A DNA stretch of 64,000 nt, from positions 1 through 64,000 of the forward strand of contig DGRZ01000078.1 of NCBI GenBank assembly GCA_002391195.1, in the 5' to 3' direction. The notes beneath the pieces are model-generated. The model saw only the letters and a list, made by a program, of their open reading frames with translations, did not search any database and had not been told where the DNA came from. The stretch is from Fibrobacter sp. UBA4375 (GTDB taxonomy: Bacteria > Fibrobacterota > Fibrobacteria > Fibrobacterales > Fibrobacteraceae). A program made the translations under genes and the position numbers. Positions 30,976 to 40,514 of the stretch are shown in pieces (position 1 is the stretch's first letter; the number at the start of each line of letters is the position of its first letter).

Positions 30976-32001
30976 ATGGCTGTTACTGTTGACGTTACCG
31001 ATGCCAAGGAACTTACCCTTGCAGTTAACAATGACAAGGATTCCCGTCGTTTTCTTGCTTCTTTCTTCAAGCCTCTCGATCACCAGACGCGCGACATCAT
31101 GATCGACTTCGTGGAAGGCTCCCAGACGCTTGCACCGTTTGTCCGCGATGGCGATTCTGCCACCGTGTCTCATCGTAGCGGTTACAAGTCCCGTTTCGTT
31201 CATGCCTATGGCATCGAACTCAAGCGCCCGACCCATGCTTTCGACTGCCTCAAGCGTCTGCCTGGCGAACAGACGGTTTATGCGGGCAAGGCTGTCAGCC
31301 CCAGTGTGCGTGCTGCAGAACTTGCCGGTCGTGATCTCAAGGATCTTAAGAACCGTGTCTATCGCACTGTCGAAAAGATCATCTCTGATGGTTTCTTCGG
31401 CGGTAAGTTCGACATTACCGACAAGGATGGCAAGAAAATTGATTCCGTTGATCTCGGCCGTTCTTCTTCCCACGTGCTGACGAAGGAATGGGGCGCAAGC
31501 TACGACGGAATTTCCACTGACCTCGATGATATGGCAACCCTTATCAACGAAGATTCCGGTTTGACCGCGACGGACGTTATTCTTGGCAAGACCGCTCATG
31601 CTAAGATTCAGAAGAATACCAAGTTCATGAAAGATTTGGACACGAAGAATCTTGACGGTGTCCGCGCTGCCATGAACTTCAAGATGGAAGGCATTGGTGC
31701 CCGTCTTGTTGGCGTCATTGGCGGTCTGCGTGTTTGGCGCTACGACGAAGTTTTCAAGAATGCTGCTGGCGACAAGGTGTCTATCATTCCGGCTAACGGC
31801 GTCCTCATACTCAGTGACGAAATGCAGGCCACCTTGCACCGTGGTATCGTTGGCGACAACGATATCGGCTGGTTCGAAGGTGAATTCGCTGCAGACACCT
31901 GGTACGAAAAGGACCCGTCCACTCAGTGGCTGCGTCTCCGTTCCGCTCCGCTTCCGATCTGCGAACAGATTGATGCAACCTGTGTAGCGACTATCGCCTA
32001 A
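30976..32001 (+). CDS. Major capsid protein, lambda gpE family
   Basis: 341 residues, as in lambda E. FASFFKPLDHQ-like opening, GYKSRFVHAYGIELKRPTHA, LPGEQTVYAGKAVSPSVRAA and the C-terminal WLRLRSAPLPICEQ are typical. AAGGAGG site. It follows the decoration gene as in lambda. Candidate self-antigen for the TAC chaperone. Confidence 0.92.
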   Translation: MAVTVDVTDAKELTLAVNNDKDSRRFLASFFKPLDHQTRDIMIDFVEGSQTLAPFVRDGDSATVSHRSGYKSRFVHAYGIELKRPTHAFDCLKRLPGEQTVYAGKAVSPSVRAAELAGRDLKDLKNRVYRTVEKIISDGFFGGKFDITDKDGKKIDSVDLGRSSSHVLTKEWGASYDGISTDLDDMATLINEDSGLTATDVILGKTAHAKIQKNTKFMKDLDTKNLDGVRAAMNFKMEGIGARLVGVIGGLRVWRYDEVFKNAAGDKVSIIPANGVLILSDEMQATLHRGIVGDNDIGWFEGEFAADTWYEKDPSTQWLRLRSAPLPICEQIDATCVATIA

Positions 32002-32010
32002 GGAAATACG

Positions 32011-32355
32011 ATGTCTTTCAAGGACGACCTCATGCAAGACCTCAACGATTCGTTCTTTAACGAGAATGAATTCGGCGAGGTCGTGACCCTGACTCGCGGT
32101 GGCGCAAGTTACCAGATGAAGGGCTTGTTTGATACGCCGGGGTTGTCCAATGAAAGCGTTGGTGAAGTTTCGGTGATTGCCCATACTCCGCGCCTGTTTG
32201 TGCGGTCTTCGGATCTCCCTGATTCGAAACCGCGCAAGGGCGACGTGTTTACGTTGGGCTCTACGCCGTTTCATCGTGCGATGAAACTTTCTGCTATTGA
32301 TTTTGTGTTTGAAAAAGACGGGACCGTTGTTTATAGCCTGGAGGAATCGAAATGA
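32011..32355 (+). CDS. Head completion/stopper-type protein
   Basis: 114 residues, beta-rich (FTLGSTPFHRAMKLSAIDFV), in the place of lambda FII or HK97-type connector proteins. Overlaps the next start (ATGA). Confidence 0.6.
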   Translation: MSFKDDLMQDLNDSFFNENEFGEVVTLTRGGASYQMKGLFDTPGLSNESVGEVSVIAHTPRLFVRSSDLPDSKPRKGDVFTLGSTPFHRAMKLSAIDFVFEKDGTVVYSLEESK

Positions 32356-32984
32356 GCGTGACGCCAAGGACTTTGAATTGCATCAAGGATTTTCGCCATG
32401 CCGTTGTTGATTCTTTGAAGGCTGCAAACCTTTTCGGTATAGGCCAGAATGTTTCTGCATCTCGCGAAATGAAGGCCTATCCGGACGAGGAATCGTTTAT
32501 CATAGTCAATGTGCCTAACATTGATTTTGACGATAAAAGCACCAGTCCCCGTTTTTATTTTGCAAAATCGGAACTGCGTATCGATATTTATGCCCGTAGT
32601 TTTTTGGACTGCGAAAGTAATATTGAAGGCGTTAGTTCCGTATCTGATTTGAATGATTTTCTGGACGATACCATGCAAGCTGTTGCTGCCGTGATAGACC
32701 CTTGCCCGTATTGGGAGGGGCCCTATCAAGGACTTGTGACAAAATGCGTCTTGCGTTCTTACGTTAATAATCTTTCGGTTCGCTCTGAAGCTACAAGAGG
32801 TGCGGCTACGCTTACCTTTGAGGTTTCTTTCACTGCGAAAATCGACAGGTCCGCTGCCACAAAAGATTTCTTGCGTGCGAACAACTCGATTAAGACTGGT
32901 AGTCAGTCTATGGATTTTCAAACTGTGCTGAGACCTGGCGAACAGGCCGAAGCCGAAACAGCGGATAATTCCGCAGGGAACTAA
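32352..32984 (+). CDS. Neck / tail-completion protein
   Basis: 210 residues. LRIDIYARSFLDCE and RGAATLTFEVSFTAKIDR suggest a terminator-like beta fold before the sheath gene. No exact family recognised. Confidence 0.55.
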   Translation: MSVTPRTLNCIKDFRHAVVDSLKAANLFGIGQNVSASREMKAYPDEESFIIVNVPNIDFDDKSTSPRFYFAKSELRIDIYARSFLDCESNIEGVSSVSDLNDFLDDTMQAVAAVIDPCPYWEGPYQGLVTKCVLRSYVNNLSVRSEATRGAATLTFEVSFTAKIDRSAATKDFLRANNSIKTGSQSMDFQTVLRPGEQAEAETADNSAGN

Positions 32985-32987
32985 GAA

Positions 32988-34478
32988 ATGAGTATTTCTT
33001 TTGAACAAATTCCTGCCGATAATATGTATCCAATCTTCGCTACGGAATTCGGTGGCTCCATGTCTGCCAAGTCCGGTGCGATGCCTTGGAAAAACTTGAT
33101 TGTTGGCCAGCCGCTCCGTTCCAAGATGAGCGAGAACGGTTCCCTTACTCTCATTACTAGCGACGAACAGGCTGACGCCTTGTTTGGTTCTGGCTCGCAG
33201 CTTGCCTTGATGTGCAAGGCCTTCCGCAAGAATACCAAGTCGAGTGAACTTTGGGCCCTTCCTGTGGCGGACGATTCGACCGCTGATGCGGCCGAGGGTT
33301 CCTTGACTTTCGAAATCGAAGGTGCGGAAGAAACTCCGAAACTTGCTGCTGGTGGAACCGTCCGTCTGATGATTTCCGGACAGACTTGCCCGGTGAATGT
33401 CTCTGCAGGTGATTCTGCAGCAAACGTCGCTACGAAGGTTGCCGCAGCTATCAATGCGAAGATAAACTTGCCCGTTACGGCAACCGCAGATGCAGCTGTT
33501 GTTACCTTGACTGCCAAGAACCTCGGCGCTTGTGGCAACGGCCTCGATATTCGCTGGAACCACAACCAGGGCGAAGTCCTTCCGAGTGGTTTGGGCATCA
33601 CTCTTGCTGCAATGGCAAATGGTGGTGCTGATCCGCTTTACGAAGACGCACGTGTCAAGGAAACTTGTTCCGGAAACTGGTTCAACATGGTCGTTATCGG
33701 CTCTGCAGATACCGACAACGTCAACTACATCAAGGAAATGCTTGACGAACGTTGGACGGCGATTGTCCAGCAGACTGGCGTGATGTGCTTCAGTCTCAAT
33801 GGCGGTGCCGAAACTGATTACACGGACAAGGCCAACGCGCTAAATTCCCAGGAAATTGTCCTTGCTGCATTGCCGAAGTCCCCAACTTCCGGTGCCGAAA
33901 AAGCTTCCGCGTTGTTCGGCTGTGTGGCTCCCAAGGCACTGAACGACCCGGCGAAGCCGTTGCACAATTACGATGTTGCTGGCGTTGTCGCACCCCGTCG
34001 CGACGACCGCGAGGACTACTACGGCAATAACCGCCTTCTCAAGTCTGGCTGTGCCCTGATGGTTGCTGCTGAAGACGGTAGCGTGTTTACCAGCCGCATT
34101 GTGACGACTTACAAGCGTAATGCCCAGGGCGTGCAGGATAAGAGCTTCTTGCAGCTCGAAACGGTTCTGACTCTCAGCTACTTGCGTTGGGACTGGAACA
34201 ACTATTTAGCTTTGAAGTATCCGCAAGCAAAACTTGCCCCGGATGGCAGTAAGTTCGGCAAGGGGCAGCAGGTGATGACTCCGTCTCTCGGCAAGGCGGA
34301 ACTCATCAAATGCTATAAGGTCTGGGAAGAAAAAGGTCTCGTTTACGACAGTGCAGGTTTTGCCGCGAATGTCGTAGTCGAGCTTGACCCTGAAGATGAA
34401 TACGCGATGAATTTCTTGATTCCGGCACACCTGATCAAGCAGTTCTTTATTTCGAAATCCAAAATTGTTCATGACTAA
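32988..34478 (+). CDS. Contractile tail sheath protein (Mu gpL-like)
   Basis: 496 residues, the usual size. Opens SISFEQIPADNMYPIFATEF. An inserted beta domain (about 120-200) contains VAAAINAKINLPVTA and ACGNGLDIRW. The C-terminal Mu-type region has VVAPRRDDREDYYGNNRLLKSG and TYKRNAQGVQDKSFLQLETV. Marks the phage as a myovirus. Confidence 0.92.
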   Translation: MSISFEQIPADNMYPIFATEFGGSMSAKSGAMPWKNLIVGQPLRSKMSENGSLTLITSDEQADALFGSGSQLALMCKAFRKNTKSSELWALPVADDSTADAAEGSLTFEIEGAEETPKLAAGGTVRLMISGQTCPVNVSAGDSAANVATKVAAAINAKINLPVTATADAAVVTLTAKNLGACGNGLDIRWNHNQGEVLPSGLGITLAAMANGGADPLYEDARVKETCSGNWFNMVVIGSADTDNVNYIKEMLDERWTAIVQQTGVMCFSLNGGAETDYTDKANALNSQEIVLAALPKSPTSGAEKASALFGCVAPKALNDPAKPLHNYDVAGVVAPRRDDREDYYGNNRLLKSGCALMVAAEDGSVFTSRIVTTYKRNAQGVQDKSFLQLETVLTLSYLRWDWNNYLALKYPQAKLAPDGSKFGKGQQVMTPSLGKAELIKCYKVWEEKGLVYDSAGFAANVVVELDPEDEYAMNFLIPAHLIKQFFISKSKIVHD

Positions 34479-34489
34479 GGAGGATTACG

Positions 34490-34867
34490 ATGGACGAAAT
34501 TGAAGTTGTCGGCGGAGAGTACGAATTCAAGATAAATGGTTTCATTTACAACTTGAAGGGTCATCCGAACATTGAATATGGTGGCAAGCACTATGAACCG
34601 GTTATCGGTCCTGGTGGAGTTGTCAACGGTTACAAGTGCGTGGGCGAAAACCCGAGCAAGATTTCTGTCACCTTGACTGATACGAGCGATCTTGACATTG
34701 TTGAACTTCAGCAAATCAAGAACGCTACAATCACGCTCAGAAAGCCTCAGGGAAAGACGTTCGTTATGACTGGTGCAAGTTGTAGCGCTCCTATTACCGA
34801 GTCTTGCGAAGATGGCGAAGTGACGGTTGAATTCTCCGGAAAACCGGCAGATGACCAAAAGTCGTAG
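34490..34867 (+). CDS. Tail tube protein (Mu gpM-like)
   Basis: 125 residues in the conserved sheath-tube order. FKINGFIYNLKGHPNIEYGG and NPSKISVTLTDTSDLD fit inner tube subunits of Mu-like tails. The frame stays open for 38 more codons past its TAG, ending at 34981. Confidence 0.8.
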   Translation: MDEIEVVGGEYEFKINGFIYNLKGHPNIEYGGKHYEPVIGPGGVVNGYKCVGENPSKISVTLTDTSDLDIVELQQIKNATITLRKPQGKTFVMTGASCSAPITESCEDGEVTVEFSGKPADDQKS

Positions 34868-35002
34868 TTCGATGCCTTATCTACGGCTTATATCCGCGTT
34901 ACTTGGGTACGGATTGCGGCGAGCTTGATTGCTAACCGCATTCCGGCGGGGATCGAGGCCTCGGCGCGGCTTACCAACTAAACCCATAAAAGGAGTAAAA
35001 AT

Positions 35003-35394
35003 ATGGAATACAAACTGATTACGCCGGTTACCAAAGCTGACGGCACTAAAATTGAAACCGTGACCGTGAAGGAGTCTTTTCTTGGTCGTGACGTCCGTAC
35101 TGTTTCAAACAGTAAGGGTGAAGGAGATGCGCAAATTAAGCTTGTCGCTTGTGCAACGGGTCTTTCTGAAAGCGTTGTCGACAATATGGATGCCCGTGAC
35201 GTCCGCGCTCTCGTGAAGGTAATCAAGCCTTTTTTCGAACCTGGCGAAAATTAGGTCTTGATGACGGTTTTGCGACGTTGGCGGGGGTTTTTCACTGGTC
35301 GTATGATCAAATAATGAACCTTAACGCCGAGGAGTTCAAATTCAGCTTGACAGCAGCTGAAAAATTCACAAAATGGATTAGTCCGAAAAAGTGA
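35003..35394 (+). CDS. Tail assembly chaperone with -1 programmed frameshift (gpE/E'-type)
   Basis: Frame 0 (35003-35254) encodes 83 residues. At 35230-35236 the heptamer T TTT TTC, in the correct phase, allows slippage by -1. The shifted frame runs to TGA at 35392-35394 and encodes a tail with GVFHWSYDQIMNLNAEEFK, the conserved E'-type ending of P2/Mu tail chaperones. Both products normally coat the tape measure during assembly. The next major gene is the tape measure after a moron. Confidence 0.85.
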
Positions 35395-35411
35395 CCTGTT
35401 GGCCACTTTTT
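35386..35411 (+). terminator. Terminator inside the late operon
   Basis: AAAAAGTGACC-TGTT-GGCCACTTTTTT hairpin, overlapping the end of the frameshifted chaperone frame. It would insulate the following gene. Confidence 0.75.
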
Positions 35412-35507
35412 TATTACAACTTGGAATAATGAAAAGTCGATTTTTGCGCATTTTTTTTTGTTTTTGACATGATTTTTGTATATATTGTAGGTGTAGGGAG
35501 GCTTAAA

Positions 35508-35969
35508 ATGAAAACGGTAAATGACATGAATGTGGACGTTGTTGGAAAGGCCGTCTCGAAACGCAAAATTTTTACGCTTTGCGCTGTCATTCCGTTCGTT
35601 CTGTTCTTGACCGGTATTTTGGCTCCTGTATGGACCGACAATTTTATTGTCTATGTGTTCGCTTTGCTCCCGTATTATCTTTATACATTCTATGTGAGTA
35701 ATGACTGGATTGACGGTAAGCGTCTTTACGACACCAAAATTGGCGAGTGTGCGTCCAGTGTGTGGGTGGTCGGTGTAGCCGTTTGCGCATTTTTTAGCCT
35801 TTTCTTGGCGGTGATGTTTTGGGATCGTCCGGAATCTTTCCTTTATGGGTCTTCCTGGATGGCTTTGGTAAATTGCGGCCCTGGCTTTGCTTGGGCTTTC
35901 TGGGCAATGTTCCTTCATAAAACTCGCTATTCTAGGTGGCCAGTTTTGTTTGCGCCTCCTGCAAGCTGA
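35508..35969 (+). CDS. Four-TM membrane protein (moron)
   Basis: 153 residues with about four hydrophobic segments, the first ending near APVWTDN, and Trp/Phe-rich loops. Strong GGAGG start. It sits between chaperone and tape measure, after a terminator and a TTGACA-containing AT-rich spacer, so it may be expressed from its own promoter in the lysogen. Function unknown; surface exclusion is a reasonable guess. Confidence 0.6.
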   Translation: MKTVNDMNVDVVGKAVSKRKIFTLCAVIPFVLFLTGILAPVWTDNFIVYVFALLPYYLYTFYVSNDWIDGKRLYDTKIGECASSVWVVGVAVCAFFSLFLAVMFWDRPESFLYGSSWMALVNCGPGFAWAFWAMFLHKTRYSRWPVLFAPPAS

Positions 35970-36029
35970 GTTAAAAAAAGTTGTTCCCAAAATAAGTTTT
36001 TTTTATGGTCGTGCAATTATTTTTGTTGC

Positions 36030-37670
36030 ATGGCCATTTTAAATGTATCTATAAATTTATTGTCTAACAATACATTTGTGAAGACGTCCAACGGTATCAA
36101 GCTACTTAACTCAGAGCTTGGAAAAACGGGCGGAGTGTTAGATAACCTTAAAAATAAAATAGATCTTTCGCAAAAACTGACGGGATTGGCTTCGGCGTCG
36201 ACTCTTTTTTCCAATTTCACTTCTGGCGTGAAACGAGTCGTGGAAGGCTTTGGAAGTCTTGTCGGTGCCGTTGAAACTTATGCATCTGAAGGTGACAGGA
36301 TAGCGAAGACGTCGCGTTTGGTTGGCTTGTCTGTTAAGGATTACCAAGCTTTTGACGATGCTGCGCGGCATGCTGGAATGTCTACAGAAGAAATGGATGG
36401 TGCGCTTAAACGATTCAATGTGAATCTTGGCAGGGCTCGTGCTGGAGATGCGAAGGCTTTTAAGGTTTTTGATTCAATTCTTGGGGGGCAAGATCTTTCG
36501 AAATTCAAGGATTCTACTTCTCTTTTAAAAGAAATTGCCAATGGTTATAATAGACTTGGTTCTGCTGAAGAAAAGGCTTTTGTTTCGCAAGAATTGTTTG
36601 GCAAGTCTGGTCTTAGAATGTCGGAGTTGCTTGGTGAAGGCGGTGAAGCCTTGCAGAAAAAATTGGATTCTGCTAAAGCAGGGTATTCCGAACAAGGAGC
36701 GAAAGATGCTGAAGCATTTAACGACGCTTTGCAAGACGTAAATGGAGCTATCAAGTCTATAAAAATTTCGTTGATGGAAGACTTGTTTCCTGTGTTTACG
36801 AATTTGTTTAAAACTGTGGAAGGATTTATAAAAGACGACGGGCCTCAAATAAAAAAACAGGTTGGTTTTGTCATTACGTCTATTTCTGATTTTATTAAAG
36901 GGGGGCTTCCTTATATTCCAAAAGTATTGGATGTCATTGTCGGGCTAGTCGATATGATTGGTCCAGGAACGTTGGCAATCTTGGGTGGCGTTACGGCCAT
37001 TGTTGGTGCTGTAGTTCCGTTGGTCCCTACGTTGATTGCTGCTGCAGGAGTTATATCAGGTCCTGTTGTGTTGGGTATAGGCGCAGTAATAGTTGGAATA
37101 GTAGCCTGGAAAAATGCGATTTACAGCATTATTGACAATTTAGATTTGCTTAAATCCTTTATTGTCGACGATGTGTGGGGAGCGATCAAGGATTTTGGAA
37201 ACCAGTTTATTGCTGTAGCCGGATGGATGTGGGACGGGTTTGTGTCGATTTTTGTTGACCCGTGGCTGAATTTTTTCAAAGTTTTGCCCGATGCTATTTC
37301 GGATCTGTGGGAAGGGTTTAAGACTGGGATTTCTGAAATAGGAAACCTTCTTTATGACACTTTTATTGGCAGTGTAAAGTCGGCTGTTTCTGGAATAAAA
37401 TCAATTTTAAAAGGTGTTCCGGTTTTAGGAAATCTTTTTGGAGGCGATGACCAGCCATTAATTAGTGACATTTCGTCGGCTTCTGCTGCTCCGGAAACTT
37501 CGTCCTCTAGCCTTGGGGCTTCTGTTGCCCAGACGGTTCGCGAATCCCGCACGACCACTACCAACCGCTTTGCGGTCGATTTCAAAAATATGCCGCGTGG
37601 GGTTCAGGTAACTCCGCCAGACCAGGGGGACTTTGACTGGTCCCGTGGCTATGTTCTCGGGGGTGTCTGA
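36030..37670 (+). CDS. Tail tape measure protein
   Basis: 546 residues. Long helical N-terminal half (GALKRFNVNLGRARAGDAK), a hydrophobic stretch at about 305-365 (LAILGGVTAIVGAVVPLVPT, then AAAGVISGPVVLGIGAVIVG), and a C-terminal tail domain. Short for the family, so the tail should be short. Overlaps the next gene by one base. Confidence 0.88.
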   Translation: MAILNVSINLLSNNTFVKTSNGIKLLNSELGKTGGVLDNLKNKIDLSQKLTGLASASTLFSNFTSGVKRVVEGFGSLVGAVETYASEGDRIAKTSRLVGLSVKDYQAFDDAARHAGMSTEEMDGALKRFNVNLGRARAGDAKAFKVFDSILGGQDLSKFKDSTSLLKEIANGYNRLGSAEEKAFVSQELFGKSGLRMSELLGEGGEALQKKLDSAKAGYSEQGAKDAEAFNDALQDVNGAIKSIKISLMEDLFPVFTNLFKTVEGFIKDDGPQIKKQVGFVITSISDFIKGGLPYIPKVLDVIVGLVDMIGPGTLAILGGVTAIVGAVVPLVPTLIAAAGVISGPVVLGIGAVIVGIVAWKNAIYSIIDNLDLLKSFIVDDVWGAIKDFGNQFIAVAGWMWDGFVSIFVDPWLNFFKVLPDAISDLWEGFKTGISEIGNLLYDTFIGSVKSAVSGIKSILKGVPVLGNLFGGDDQPLISDISSASAAPETSSSSLGASVAQTVRESRTTTTNRFAVDFKNMPRGVQVTPPDQGDFDWSRGYVLGGV

Positions 37671-38899
37671 TGGCTTGGCGTAACGAATATGCAGACTCTC
37701 TGCACAAAGTTCTTATCGATACTCCTAGCGGTACTATCGAGTGTGTCGGCGGTTCCTACGCCGGAGTTCCGTTTTTTGTCGAAGAAACTGCAAGTTCCGG
37801 TGGTCGCGAAGTCGTGACCAAGCCGTTGCCTTTTTCTGATAGTTATGTAAACGAAGATGTCGGTAAAAAGGTTCTTTCGATTTCTTGCAACATTTACCTG
37901 ACTGGAGCGGATTGCGAAACCAAGCGCGAACGCTTGGAAGAGGCGTTGAACAAGGAAGGCACTTTCGAGTTCGTTCACCCGCATTATGGCCGCATGAACG
38001 CTCGCTGCACGGCGTACAGTCTTTCTTTCAAAAAGGCTGAGCAGGAATTCATTTCAGGTGAGCTTACGTTTGTTCCGGAACAGAATGTCGAGAAACAGGC
38101 GCAAAGTGTTGCGGATCTACGCGGGTCGGCAATAGGTAAATCTGATTCGACGTTGAGTTCTTCTAAGTCGATGTTTACCGAAGTTTTCAGTATTGCGGGC
38201 AAGGCGAAATCTGTTGTTGACTCGGTGGCGGCTTCTACCACCAAGATGCTTGACAATATTGAAAATGCGCGTGGTTCTATTCGTAGTGTTTCTGCGTTCG
38301 TCAATACGCTTTCGAGAATTCGCGAAAACATTCGGCTAATTATGATGTCTCCAGCAGACTTTGCGAATCGTATCCAAAATCTGTTGACGTTGACTAAAGA
38401 AACGGTGTCTGACGATGACGCTAATGGATACGTAAACGAAAGCCTGATCGTGATGCAATTAATAATGGCTAAGCGAAGAGGTTCCGCCTATTCTTCGGCG
38501 GATGAATTGAGTTCTGAAGTTGACCGATTGGCGCTCATGAGTGCTGCGGCAATGGCGGCCCGATCTGTGGTGGATTGCTCTTTCAAAAGTGTCGAAGAAG
38601 CCCGTGAAATGCAGGATTCGCTCAGTTCTGTTTTTGATGATGCTGCCGAACAGGCCGGTTCTGTCGAAGATTACGCGACTTTGATGGATCTGCAGGCGAC
38701 GGCACTCAAGTATTTGCGTGACGAAATGTCGCAACTTGCAGTGGTCGTAGAATTGCCGTTGAACGGGACCAGAGATTTTCTTTCGGTATGCTTTGATTGT
38801 TACGGTAGCCTAGACCGTGTTGACGAAATCCTGGAACGTAACGATGTCGGCGACCCGTTGGTAATGATCCGCGAAAGTTTGAGGGTGCTTTCCAAATGA
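37670..38899 (+). CDS. DNA circularisation N-terminal-type baseplate protein (Mu gpN-like)
   Basis: 409 residues. GTIECVGGSYAGVPFFVEET and a region SISCNIYLTGADCETKRERL match the N-terminal domain of Mu N (gp43) proteins. In Mu this is a baseplate/tail-tip component; the circularisation label is historical. Confidence 0.85.
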   Translation: MAWRNEYADSLHKVLIDTPSGTIECVGGSYAGVPFFVEETASSGGREVVTKPLPFSDSYVNEDVGKKVLSISCNIYLTGADCETKRERLEEALNKEGTFEFVHPHYGRMNARCTAYSLSFKKAEQEFISGELTFVPEQNVEKQAQSVADLRGSAIGKSDSTLSSSKSMFTEVFSIAGKAKSVVDSVAASTTKMLDNIENARGSIRSVSAFVNTLSRIRENIRLIMMSPADFANRIQNLLTLTKETVSDDDANGYVNESLIVMQLIMAKRRGSAYSSADELSSEVDRLALMSAAAMAARSVVDCSFKSVEEAREMQDSLSSVFDDAAEQAGSVEDYATLMDLQATALKYLRDEMSQLAVVVELPLNGTRDFLSVCFDCYGSLDRVDEILERNDVGDPLVMIRESLRVLSK

Positions 38900-39966
38900 T
38901 CGAGGTTTTCGCCAACGGCCGTAAGTTTTCGGAGTGGACGGATGCCCGCGTGGTTCGTTCTCTTGACCATATTGCGGCGTCTTTTTCGCTCACCTTGGTT
39001 GCCAGGAATTCGGATGGCGGCCGTGTGCGTCTTTTCCCTGGGGATTCTGTTGAAGTGGCCGTCAACGGGACTAAGGTGATTTCTGGGTTTGTGGACCGTC
39101 TTTCAACCTCGTTTTCGGCCGGTTCGCATTCGTTGACCGTTTCCGGAAGCGAATGTTCTGCGGATATCGCCGATTGCTGTATTGATAACCCGCTGGAGTG
39201 GGAAAACAAGAAAATGGACGAAATTATCCGCATCGTGTGCGCTAATTTTGGCCTTTCGTTTTCGAACCGCATGAGCGTGGATGTCGGCGGTCCGTTCCAG
39301 AAGTTTTCCGTCGAGCCTGGAGCCAAGGCGCTTGATACGATCACGAAGCTTTGCAGGGAACGCGGAATCCTGTGCTGTTCCGACGGCATGGGAAAAGTGT
39401 ATCTGTTAAAGCCTGATTCGTGTCCGCGTGGACCGGCCTTGAAGCAAGGCGAAAACCTGATGGCGGCAAGCGTGGATTTTTCGCTTGTGGACCGTTTTTC
39501 GACCTACACGGTATATGGAACCGGCAAGGCGAAAAAGAAGGTGGTAGCGACTTCTTCGGATTCGGACGTTACGCGAAATCGCCCGCTAATTGTGGTGGAT
39601 TCGAACGCTGTCGAAAAGGACAAGGTGCAGGCCCGCGCAGATTGGGAATGTCGTGTTCGTAGGGCTAAATCGATGGGTTTTCGCGCAACGGTTCACGGCT
39701 GGGAACATTCGTCAGGTCTTTGGACTCCTGGTGTGATTTGTTCGTTCGAAGCTCCGGAGCTTTTCGTTGAGACTCCGCTTGATTTGCTTGTGTCTTCTGT
39801 AGAATATTCCTGGGGACCTTCTGGTGAGGTTACGAACTTGACGTTGGTTCCGCCAGAAGTTTTTGAGCCTCAGCCGGAATCCAAGAAGGTCAAGGCGGTA
39901 AAATCGGCTAAAAGTCCTAAAGCAGATCCGTGGAAGTCTATCAAGAAGGCGGTGCAAGGGAAATGA
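38896..39966 (+). CDS. Baseplate hub protein (Mu gp44/gpP-like)
   Basis: 356 residues. GDSVEVAVNGTKVISGFVDR is the usual hub beta-barrel start, and LLVSSVEYSWGPSGEVTNL the usual end of phage late-control D/gpP proteins. ATGA overlaps on both sides. Confidence 0.88.
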   Translation: MIEVFANGRKFSEWTDARVVRSLDHIAASFSLTLVARNSDGGRVRLFPGDSVEVAVNGTKVISGFVDRLSTSFSAGSHSLTVSGSECSADIADCCIDNPLEWENKKMDEIIRIVCANFGLSFSNRMSVDVGGPFQKFSVEPGAKALDTITKLCRERGILCCSDGMGKVYLLKPDSCPRGPALKQGENLMAASVDFSLVDRFSTYTVYGTGKAKKKVVATSSDSDVTRNRPLIVVDSNAVEKDKVQARADWECRVRRAKSMGFRATVHGWEHSSGLWTPGVICSFEAPELFVETPLDLLVSSVEYSWGPSGEVTNLTLVPPEVFEPQPESKKVKAVKSAKSPKADPWKSIKKAVQGK

Positions 39967-40511
39967 ATTTCGAGTCTTTGATTGAACCGTTGATGGCGAA
40001 GCTCCGCCTGATGGTGGGCCGTTGCGTGATATCGGCTAGCCGTTACAAAAACGGTGAGCTGTTGGCCGATATTGAGCTTGTTGCAGGCGAACGACGCCGA
40101 AATGTTGAATTTTTGCAGCAGTTCGGTTTTTCGAGTCGCCCCAAAGGTGATGTGGAAGGCGTTGCGCTTTTCATTGGCGGGTCCCGCGACAACGGTGTGG
40201 TTATATCTACTCGGGGCGAATGCCCGGACCTGAAAGAAGGTGAAGTACGAGTACATTCGCCGTTCGGATCCAGCATTACCTTGAAAAATGACGGGTCTAT
40301 TGTTTCTGTACCGGCTTCCGGGAAAAAGTTTATTGTGGCGTCTGATTTGCTTGTTCGTGGAAAAATGCTTGGCACTGGTGATGTTGTTGCTGGCGTTAAT
40401 GAAGTTGCCGAAGAAGTTGTTGAAACTGGCGGAATAAGTCTTCAAACGCACATGCATCCGACGGCTGTTGTTGGATCTCCGAGTACCCCCACGCCCATTG
40501 CAGGAGGCTAG
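39963..40511 (+). CDS. Baseplate spike protein (Mu gp45-like)
   Basis: 182 residues. Oligosaccharide-binding fold start (LMVGRCVISASRYKNGELL). RVHSPFGSSITLKNDGSIVS forms the beta-helix spike, and the end is THMHPTAVVG. Start at 39963 within ATGA overlap. Confidence 0.88.
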   Translation: MNFESLIEPLMAKLRLMVGRCVISASRYKNGELLADIELVAGERRRNVEFLQQFGFSSRPKGDVEGVALFIGGSRDNGVVISTRGECPDLKEGEVRVHSPFGSSITLKNDGSIVSVPASGKKFIVASDLLVRGKMLGTGDVVAGVNEVAEEVVETGGISLQTHMHPTAVVGSPSTPTPIAGG

Positions 40512-40514
40512 TAA

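Noticed and set aside
29470..32367. Very long minus-strand open frame (965 codons) opposite the head genes
   Set aside because: It is a shadow of the protease, decoration and capsid genes. The plus-strand genes have clear families and ribosome sites; the minus frame is Arg/Asn/Phe-rich with no motif.
32331..33563. 410-codon minus-strand frame opposite the neck and sheath genes
   Set aside because: The sheath is unmistakable on the plus strand; the reverse frame has no family features.
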